A DNA stretch of 64,000 nt. It comes from an uncultured Lachnospiraceae bacterium (GTDB lineage Bacteria; Bacillota; Clostridia; Lachnospirales; Lachnospiraceae). Of this stretch, positions 57,983 to 64,000 are shown in pieces (position 1 is the stretch's first letter; every line of letters begins with the position of its first letter). The position numbers and the translations under genes were made by a program. The DNA lies in NCBI GenBank assembly GCA_910578475.1, contig CAJTRK010000009.1, forward strand, positions 1 to 64,000, written 5' to 3'. The notes beneath the pieces were generated by a model that searched no databases, was not told the DNA's origin, and saw only the letters and a list, made by a program, of their open reading frames with translations.

Positions 57983-58689
57983 GTTTATATAAATATTCTT
58001 TTTGGGAAGTGCTGAAACATTCTTTCAGCGCGGAAGTGTGGGAACAGGTCATTCCGGCTATCAGCGAGACAATGTATATGGTCGGCGTTTCTTCCGTTTT
58101 TGTCCTTGTATTCGGGATTCTGCTCGGCCTTGTCCTTGTGATGACGAGCAAAGAAGGGCTGATGCCCTGCAAAGTCGTTCATACGATTCTGGGGGCGGTC
58201 ATCAACTGTTTCCGTTCTCTGCCGCAGGTCATTATCATTATTGTCATGCTGCCGGTGGCAAGGGCGCTGGTCGGAAAATCCTACGGCTCGAATGCCTGTA
58301 TCATATCGCTTGTGGCAAGTTGCGTACCGCTTTTTGCGAGACTGGTAGAGAGCAGCCTTCTGGAGCTTGACAAGGGTAAAATCGAAGCGGCGAAAGCGAT
58401 GGGAAGCGGTAATTACCGGATTTTGTTCACCATTATGGTTCCGGAAACGCTTCCGTCTCTGATTCGGGCGTTCACAAACGCGGTCGTTATCGTCATTTCC
58501 ATGACAGCGCTGGCAGGAAGTTTCGGCGCCGGCGGAATCGGTTATATCGCTGTCACCTACGGTTATACGAGATTCCAGCACGACCTGTTGTTTGCGACCA
58601 TCATCGTGCTCATCGTTATCGTACAGGCGGTACAGTTAGTCGGAGATACGATTTCCAAACTGATACTGAAAAAACGTCATTTAATTTAA
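57979..58689 (+). CDS. metI: Methionine-type ABC transporter permease
   Basis: 236 residues, start overlapping the metN stop (ATGA). Five to six membrane spans; FRSLPQVIIIIVMLPVARAL and the EAA-type coupling loop KIEAAKAMGSGNYRILFTIM are as in MetI. It forms the transmembrane channel with MetN. Confidence 0.93.
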   Translation: MSLYKYSFWEVLKHSFSAEVWEQVIPAISETMYMVGVSSVFVLVFGILLGLVLVMTSKEGLMPCKVVHTILGAVINCFRSLPQVIIIIVMLPVARALVGKSYGSNACIISLVASCVPLFARLVESSLLELDKGKIEAAKAMGSGNYRILFTIMVPETLPSLIRAFTNAVVIVISMTALAGSFGAGGIGYIAVTYGYTRFQHDLLFATIIVLIVIVQAVQLVGDTISKLILKKRHLI

Positions 58690-58791
58690 AAATGACATAG
58701 TGCGGCATAGATGCCGGACCCAGGAGTCCATGTGACATTTAAGACAGCGCAGGCTGATTAAATGAATAAATGAGAAAAGAGGAGAAAAATT

Positions 58792-59754
58792 ATGAAAAGG
58801 AAACTAGCAGTATTGTTGATGACTGCCGTGACAGCGTCTGCCCTTCTGGCCGGATGCGGTAATCAGGCGGGCGAAGCGGGAGGCACAACGGACAACACAC
58901 AGGAAGCGGCAGACAGCACACAGGAAGCGGCAGACAGCACACAGGAAGCGGCGGACACGAATACCGGGAGCGAAGCGGGAAGTGAGGCGGATTCTGCGGA
59001 TACGCAGACAGAAAGCGATGCTTCCGGAGAAAAAGTGGTATTGAAAGCGGTATGCGACCTGACGCCGCACAGTGAGATTCTGAATGCGGCTTCCGACCTG
59101 TTGGCAGCGGAAGGCATCGAACTGGATATCGTGTCCACGACATGGGATGCTACCTGGAACGATATGCTGATTGACGGTGAAATTGATTTCGCTTATTTCA
59201 TGCATGTTCCGGCGATGGAGAGCATTGAGGAAGAAATGGGCGCGACTTTATACAGCATGGGAGGCGTTCATGTAGAGCCTTATGCATGCTTCTCTGACAA
59301 ATACGCGGCGAAGGAAGAACTGCCGGAGAACGCTGTTATTGCAATTCCGAACGATTCTTCCAATGAGTACAGAGCCTTAAAGGTATTGGAAGCGGAAGGC
59401 TTCATTAAACTGAATCCGGATATGACGGCAATCGACGCTTCGATTCAGAAAATCGACGAATACCTGATTCCGATTGAAATTGTGGAGATGGACCAGGCGA
59501 ACATCATTCCTTCCGCTGCGGATTTTGACGCGTATTTTGTCAATGTCAACAGAGCTTTGGAAGCGAGCATCGACACGACTTCCTACCTGATGAGAGAAGG
59601 AGAGGATTCCGAGTATGCCAATATCATTACGGTAACGGAAGCGAATCAGGACAACGAGTCGATTAAAAAACTGGTTGAAATTCTGCAGTCCGACGAAATC
59701 AAGCAGTTTATTACGGATAATTTCAACGGAGCGGTTATTCCGGCCCAAAATTAA
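58792..59754 (+). CDS. metQ: Methionine-type ABC transporter substrate-binding lipoprotein
   Basis: 320 residues. Signal peptide with lipobox LLAGCG. A linker holds three near-identical units TQEAADS, coded by exact-length 21-bp repeats at 58897-58959. The NlpA/MetQ binding domain follows: VCDLTPHSEILNAASDLLAA, DGEIDFAYFMHVPAM, IAIPNDSSNEYRALKVLEAE. This NlpA wording (N-D-x-x-N-x-x-R-A-L) identifies the family. The ligand is probably methionine or a derivative. It is 100 bases behind metI. Confidence 0.93.
   Translation: MKRKLAVLLMTAVTASALLAGCGNQAGEAGGTTDNTQEAADSTQEAADSTQEAADTNTGSEAGSEADSADTQTESDASGEKVVLKAVCDLTPHSEILNAASDLLAAEGIELDIVSTTWDATWNDMLIDGEIDFAYFMHVPAMESIEEEMGATLYSMGGVHVEPYACFSDKYAAKEELPENAVIAIPNDSSNEYRALKVLEAEGFIKLNPDMTAIDASIQKIDEYLIPIEIVEMDQANIIPSAADFDAYFVNVNRALEASIDTTSYLMREGEDSEYANIITVTEANQDNESIKKLVEILQSDEIKQFITDNFNGAVIPAQN
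58897..58959 (+). repeat. Three 21-bp tandem repeats in the metQ linker
   Basis: Units at 58897-58917, 58918-58938 and 58939-58959 encode TQEAADS; the third carries two or three changes. Repeat number can change the linker without breaking frame. Confidence 0.85.
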
Positions 59755-59803
59755 GGGAAGAACCGGGCAGCTGCCGTAAGATAAGCGGGCAGAGGGCGTA
59801 TGT

Positions 59804-60781
59804 ATGATAAACAATCTGGAATATTACAAAGTCTTTTACCATGTTGCAAAAAGCGGCAGCCTGACGTCGGCGGCGGAAGAACTTGCGATTTCGCAGCCGG
59901 CGGTCAGCCAGTCGGTCAGGCAGCTGGAGAACGCGCTTGGCACGCGGCTTTTTGTCAGGGCGCCGAGAGGCGTCAGCCTGACGAAGGAAGGAGAGCTGCT
60001 TTACGGTTATGTGGCCAAAGCCTATGAACAGTTCGTACTCGGCGAGAAAAAGCTGAAACAGATGTTAAATCTGGAACTGGGAGAAATCCATATCGGCGCC
60101 AGCGATATGACGCTTCAGTTTTATCTGCTTCCTTTTCTGGAACGTTTTCACGAAAAATATCCCGGCATCCGGGTGGCGGTGACGAATGCGCCCACGCCGG
60201 AAACGCTGCAAAATCTGCAGGACGGTAAAATAGATTTTGGAGTCGTCAGCACGCCTTTTTCAGAAAACGCGCCGGTATGCGCGGAGAAGGTGCGGGAAAT
60301 CGAAGACATTTTCGTGGCGGGCAGAAAATTCATTCAGTACAAAAACAAAATGCTGGATTTACAGGAGTTAGAGAAGATGCCTCTGATTTTTCTGGAAGGC
60401 ATAACGAGTACAAGACATAATATGGAGAAGTTTCTTCTGGAAAATGAAGTGGAAGTTCATCCGGAATTTGAACTGGCGACGAGCGAGATGATTGTGCAGT
60501 TTGCGCTGCGTAATCTGGGAATCGGCTGTGTTGTCAGAGATTTTGCGAGGGAATATCTGGAAGACGGACAGCTGTTCGAACTTCGTTTTAACAAGATTAT
60601 TCCGAGACGGCATTTCTGCGTCGTAACGGACCGGAGAAATCCGATGTCCGCGGCGACCGAAAACCTGCTGCGGCTGTTCCGGGAACAACGGTCGAAGGAT
60701 GACCGGGAACAGAGAAACAGCGGGATGCTCAATTTGTATCAGGAAGAAAAAACAGAAAGGGCGGAAGCGGGAAATGATTAG
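59804..60781 (+). CDS. LysR-family transcriptional regulator
   Basis: 325 residues. The winged HTH is YYKVFYHVAKSGSLTSAAEE and AISQPAVSQSVRQLENALG with GTRLFVRAPRGVSLTKEGE. An effector-binding domain follows (EIHIGASDMTLQFYLLPFLE, DFGVVSTPF). It sits directly after metQ in the same direction, so it may control methionine-type uptake. The C-terminus (REQRSKDDREQR) is longer than typical. The stop overlaps the next start by eight bases. Confidence 0.93.
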   Translation: MINNLEYYKVFYHVAKSGSLTSAAEELAISQPAVSQSVRQLENALGTRLFVRAPRGVSLTKEGELLYGYVAKAYEQFVLGEKKLKQMLNLELGEIHIGASDMTLQFYLLPFLERFHEKYPGIRVAVTNAPTPETLQNLQDGKIDFGVVSTPFSENAPVCAEKVREIEDIFVAGRKFIQYKNKMLDLQELEKMPLIFLEGITSTRHNMEKFLLENEVEVHPEFELATSEMIVQFALRNLGIGCVVRDFAREYLEDGQLFELRFNKIIPRRHFCVVTDRRNPMSAATENLLRLFREQRSKDDREQRNSGMLNLYQEEKTERAEAGND

Positions 60782-61376
60782 AACGATTATATTTGATATC
60801 GGCAATGTGCTTGCGGATTTTTCATGGGAAGCGCATTACAGGCGGTTCGGCTATATGGGAGAAAAACTGGAACGACTGGCGAAGGCGACGGTAAAAAGCG
60901 ACGCCTGGAATGAATATGACAGAGGAGAACTGAGTGACGGGGAAATCATTCGGAAGTTTATCGAAAACGACCCGGAGCTGGAGGAAGATATTATCAGATG
61001 CCTCACTGATGTGGAAGGGATGGTTGTGCGGAACGATTATGCGATTCCGTGGATTCAGGAATTACAGGAGAAAGGCTATCGTACCCTGTATTTGTCCAAT
61101 TTTTCGGAAAGGGCGAAGAAGGAATGTGCGAAAGCGCTGGATTTCCTGCCGTATATGGACGGCGGCATACTGTCTTATCAGGACAAGGTCATTAAACCGA
61201 TGCCTGAAATCTATCAGCTCTTAATTGAGCGATACCGGCTTGTTCCGGAAGAATGCGTTTTTCTGGACGATACGCAGAAGAACCTGACGGGGGCGGAAGC
61301 CTTTGGGATTCATACGATTCTGTTTCGGAACCAGGAACAGGCAAGAGAAGAACTGAGAAAGCTCGGCGTAAGCTGA
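60774..61376 (+). CDS. HAD-family hydrolase, subfamily IA
   Basis: 200 residues from ATG 60774 within the end of the LysR gene. Motif I FDIGNVLADF (D-x-G-N variant seen in YihX-like phosphatases), motif II LYLSNFS, Lys in KVIKPMPEIY and motif IV CVFLDDTQKNLTGAEAFG. YihX-type enzymes act on alpha-glucose-1-phosphate or flavin/sugar phosphates. The substrate here is unknown; coupling to the LysR gene suggests coexpression. Confidence 0.88.
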   Translation: MIRTIIFDIGNVLADFSWEAHYRRFGYMGEKLERLAKATVKSDAWNEYDRGELSDGEIIRKFIENDPELEEDIIRCLTDVEGMVVRNDYAIPWIQELQEKGYRTLYLSNFSERAKKECAKALDFLPYMDGGILSYQDKVIKPMPEIYQLLIERYRLVPEECVFLDDTQKNLTGAEAFGIHTILFRNQEQAREELRKLGVS

Positions 61377-61396
61377 GCTTTTCATTTTATCCTATA

Positions 61397-61498
61397 GAAA
61401 ATTGCGACAGTGTAAACCATTCAAGGAGAATGCGAAGCATTCTTAGAGTTTGCCGCAGGCATACTCTTAATGTCCGCTGCCGAGCGACGATTTTTTAT
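61397..61498 (+). repeat. Dispersed hairpin-rich repeat, copy 2
   Basis: Matches copy 1 (54701-54801) over about 100 bases: GAAAATTGCGACAGTGTAAA, then ATTCAAGGAGAATGC, AGAGTTTGCCGCAGGCATAC and CGACGATTTTTTAT are shared. Differences cluster in stems and loops and partly keep pairing. It lies 20 bases after the HAD stop, so here too it follows a gene end and can terminate transcription. Confidence 0.8.
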
Positions 61499-61674
61499 AC
61501 AGGATTCGGGTGTCAGAAGAGCCCCATTTCGTGGCACGCCGGCACAGTGTAGCAAGATATGATAAATATTTCCAGTAAATTGCAGAGACAGCCGCTGTTT
61601 TGTTATTTTATAATGAAAAACAACGGATTATTTTATTTTAATGCAGATTTTATGCAAATGCAGGGGGTATCGGC
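61499..61674. other. Intergenic region before the esterase gene
   Basis: AT-rich DNA with no gene. CAGGGGG at 61662-61668 is the ribosome binding site of the next gene; TTGTTATTTTATAATG near 61600 may be its promoter. Confidence 0.4.
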
Positions 61675-63666
61675 ATGAATACATTGGCATTACCGAGATT
61701 GATAAGTGACGGCATGATTTTACAGCAGAAGAAGAAGGTGCATATATGGGGATGGGATGAACCGGGACGGAAAATTACCGTTTCCTTCCTTGACAGAGCC
61801 TATTCCTGCGAGACGGACGAAAACGGCGGATGGGAGGTCTTCCTGGATGAGCAGACGCCGGGCGGCCCGTATGAGATGCGCATTCTGGACAGCGCCGGGG
61901 AAGAAAGAAATCTGAGGGATGTTCTGGTAGGCGATGTATGGATGTGTTCCGGTCAGTCCAATATGGAACTTCCCATGCGCAGGGTGCTGGACCGGTATCC
62001 CTGTGAACCGGAACAGTGTGACAATCCGTTTATCCGCACATTTAAAATTATAGAAAAGAGCGATTTCCACGGTCCTTGTCAGGAGCTTGAGAGCGGGGAA
62101 TGGACGGCGGTAACGCCCGATACGCTGCCGGATTTCTCGGCGACGGCGTATTTCTTTGCCAGGCATCTGTACCGGATAACCGGCGTGCCGGTTGGATTGA
62201 TTAATGCCAGTCTCGGGGGCTCGAGAATCGAATCCTGGATGGGAAGAGATATGTTGGCGGGGCAGCATGATTTTCTGACGCTGGCCGATAAGTATGGCAA
62301 TGATGATTTCGTAAAGGGGCAGCTGAAAAAGAATGAAGAGCAGACCCTTGCCTGGCATAACCGTCTGGACAGCATGGATTTGGGACTTCGGGAGAACTGG
62401 GAGCAGGAGGAAGCGGGAAAAGAGCCGGGTATTTCGGCATGGAAGAATGTAGAAATCCCGTTCTTTTTTGAGCATACGGAATTAAAAGGCTTTATCGGAA
62501 GCGTATGGTTCCGGAAAGAATTTACCGTCGATGAAAACCTTGCGGGGAAAGAGGCGAAACTGTGGCTCGGAACGATTGTGGACAGCGATACGGTCTATGT
62601 CAACGGCGTCTGCGTCGGTCATACGGATTATCAGTATCCGCCCCGGAAATATATTGTGCCGGAAGGTCTTCTGCGGCAGGGAAAGAATCAGATTGTCATC
62701 CGTGTCAAATGTGAGACCGGCCACGGAAGATTCACCGACGGCAAGACATACGCGATTTTCCGCGAAGAAGAACGGATAGAGCTGTCGGGCGCATGGAAGT
62801 ACAGAATCGGCGCTTCCTGCGGGATGATTGAAGAAACGGATTTCGTCAACTGGAAGCCGACTGGACTTTATCATGCGATGACGGCGCCCTGCCACAACTA
62901 TATGGTGGCCGGAATTTTATGGTATCAGGGAGAGTCCAATACCCATGCCGCCGCCTCCCGTTATCTGGAGCTGACGGAACGGATGATTGCCGGATATCGG
63001 GCAAAATGGAAAGATGAACTGCCTTTTTTCTATGTGCAGCTTCCGAATTTTGCGGCGGATGTTTATGAAAAGGAACGGAACGAGACATTCAGTGACTGGC
63101 CGGGCATCCGGGAAGCGCAGAGACAGGCGTTAAAAATTCCGGGTACGGGAATGGCAGTTGCCATCGACCTGGGGGAAGATAATGACCTTCATCCGTTGAA
63201 TAAAGAAGGAATCGGCTATCGTCTGGCAATGCAGGCGGCGGCAAATCTGTACGGGCTCCGGATAGAGTGCAGCGGTCCGCAGGTTGAAAAAGTCAGCATG
63301 GAACAGGTTTCGACGGACGAATATCAGCAGCAGGCGGATGGATTGTCATCGTCTGACGACCGGTCTGATGACCGGATTCCGATGACCTGGCAGGTGACGC
63401 TTCACTGTCGGAACGCAACGGGAATGTATGCTTATTCCGAGGATAAGGGAACGGAAATCAAAGATTTTGAATTTGTGGATGAAAAAGGCAGGATTTATCC
63501 TGTCAGGGCTGTCATTTTCAAAAAGGATATTGTTTTAAAGTGTGAAAAAAAGATAGAAAATATACGGGAAATAAGATATTGTTATCATAATACGAACCGG
63601 GGGGCATTGCTTTATAACGAAGACGGATTTCCGATGAGCCCGTTCCGGCTGGAATACGGCGTATAA
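61675..63666 (+). CDS. Sialate O-acetylesterase
   Basis: 663 residues. The SGNH-type catalytic domain has DVWMCSGQSNMELPM (nucleophile Ser in G-Q-S-N), GLINASLGGSRIESWM, ILWYQGESNTHAA and a late D-x-x-H (DNDLHPLNKEGIGYRLA). Between the halves lies a galactose-binding-like beta domain (GSVWFRKEFTVDENLAGKEA, VYVNGVCVGHTDYQYPPRKY). It removes O-acetyl groups from sialic acids or other glycans. No signal peptide is seen, so it should act on imported sugars. A convergent AraC regulator abuts it. Confidence 0.92.
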   Translation: MNTLALPRLISDGMILQQKKKVHIWGWDEPGRKITVSFLDRAYSCETDENGGWEVFLDEQTPGGPYEMRILDSAGEERNLRDVLVGDVWMCSGQSNMELPMRRVLDRYPCEPEQCDNPFIRTFKIIEKSDFHGPCQELESGEWTAVTPDTLPDFSATAYFFARHLYRITGVPVGLINASLGGSRIESWMGRDMLAGQHDFLTLADKYGNDDFVKGQLKKNEEQTLAWHNRLDSMDLGLRENWEQEEAGKEPGISAWKNVEIPFFFEHTELKGFIGSVWFRKEFTVDENLAGKEAKLWLGTIVDSDTVYVNGVCVGHTDYQYPPRKYIVPEGLLRQGKNQIVIRVKCETGHGRFTDGKTYAIFREEERIELSGAWKYRIGASCGMIEETDFVNWKPTGLYHAMTAPCHNYMVAGILWYQGESNTHAAASRYLELTERMIAGYRAKWKDELPFFYVQLPNFAADVYEKERNETFSDWPGIREAQRQALKIPGTGMAVAIDLGEDNDLHPLNKEGIGYRLAMQAAANLYGLRIECSGPQVEKVSMEQVSTDEYQQQADGLSSSDDRSDDRIPMTWQVTLHCRNATGMYAYSEDKGTEIKDFEFVDEKGRIYPVRAVIFKKDIVLKCEKKIENIREIRYCYHNTNRGALLYNEDGFPMSPFRLEYGV

Positions 63667-64000
63667 TCAGGATTCCAGGCATGTTTCCTTTTTGGCCTGG
63701 TTCAGCCGTTTATATTCGGACGGCGTACAATGTTTGGCAGCCTTGAAAATGCGGTTGAAGGTGGAAAGGCTGCCGAAACCGGAACGCATTGCCACTTCGG
63801 TAATGGAAATATTCGGCTGAATCAGCAGGCTTTCCGCGTGGGCAATCCTTTTCTGCGTCAGATATTCGTAACAGGATGTGCCGGAAAACTGCTTAAACAG
63901 TCTGGAAAAGTGGAACTTGGAAAAGCCGGCCAGGTCAGCCAGATAATCCACGCTGATATTTTCCGTGCAATGGTCGGTTATGTAATTGCAGACGTCCATG
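63667..64000 (-). CDS. AraC-family regulator, C-terminal part (runs off the window)
   Basis: The frame continues to the window edge; the visible 110 residues are the double HTH DNA-binding domain: VDYLADLAGFSKFHFSRLFK, YLTQKRIAHAESLLI, ISITEVAMRSGFGSLSTFNR and TPSEYKRLN. The ligand-binding N-terminus must lie beyond 64000. The stop abuts that of the convergent esterase gene, so it may regulate that sugar-related locus. Confidence 0.9.
   Translation of the reverse strand, partial: MDVCNYITDHCTENISVDYLADLAGFSKFHFSRLFKQFSGTSCYEYLTQKRIAHAESLLIQPNISITEVAMRSGFGSLSTFNRIFKAAKHCTPSEYKRLNQAKKETCLES

Noticed and set aside
58897..58959. Tandem repeats considered as a CRISPR-like array
   Set aside because: They are 21-bp in-frame units without spacers, inside the metQ linker.

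Overview
The window reads as chromosome of a gut-type Lachnospiraceae (Clostridia, Firmicutes). The support is the gene set and its style: class III fructose-1,6-bisphosphatase, a DUF1836 regulator, a YerC/TrpR-like regulator, a free-standing long-form HisA, PspA next to an SPFH/zinc-ribbon protein, a transporter with repeated substrate-binding modules, and strong AGGAGG-type ribosome binding sites. The species cannot be named from sequence alone. No rRNA, complete tRNA or CRISPR array was seen.

Left part (1-11000) is accessory DNA. It starts with the 3' end of an ExeA/TniB-like transposition ATPase and the repeat-bearing end of its transposon (1-336), which has landed in the last codons of a tyrosine recombinase. 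From there to about 8060 lies a near-complete filamentous (inovirus-type) prophage read mostly leftward: Rep_trans-type replication protein, ssDNA-binding protein, acidic membrane coat protein, two small coat proteins, a large pIII-like adsorption protein, a pVI-like protein, the Zot/pI assembly ATPase and the recombinase. Its control region holds a ribbon-helix-helix repressor with a palindromic operator, a probable rolling-circle origin hairpin, and what looks like an Fst/par-type type I toxin-antitoxin pair (32-residue membrane peptide plus convergent antisense RNA sharing a bidirectional terminator). A second small integrative element (about 8150-10900) follows: recombinase, Rep remnant and a DUF4258/YgiT-type toxin-antitoxin pair. 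It is bounded by direct repeats that resemble a tRNA-Gly 3' end plus its terminator, with matching arm-type sites at both ends. The two elements therefore appear to be stacked at one tRNA-linked site.

Middle part (11160-45030) is mostly core chromosome: transglutaminase-like protein, flavodoxin-fold reductase and HAD pair, class A penicillin-binding protein, YigZ, MgtE, TypA/BipA, an Ig-like surface protein behind a promoter with a G8 tract, an SSB-like protein, a degenerate CobO-like ATPase, a lysine riboswitch with dapA and dapB, fbp, hisA, cspA, yerC, a THI5/SsuA-like binding protein, an EamA exporter, a chemotaxis receptor, pspA-SPFH, pcrA, a GNAT acetyltransferase and rlmD.

A low-GC islet (45050-48400) carries a frameshifted Z1-like helicase gene and a DUF1016 (YhcG-type) nuclease, probably a decayed defence or restriction module. 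The right part (48435-64000) returns to host genes: alpha/beta hydrolase, LytTR-DUF3021 pair, nth, a multi-module amino-acid ABC transporter whose ATPase has an unusual C-terminal domain, an LD-carboxypeptidase, a HAD phosphatase, a MetNIQ-type transporter with a LysR regulator and a second HAD protein, a sialate O-acetylesterase and the C-terminal half of an AraC regulator. Six host genes share one conserved leader, AAAGG(C/T)ATGG followed at constant spacing by the likely start codon. Composition statements are by eye, not computed.
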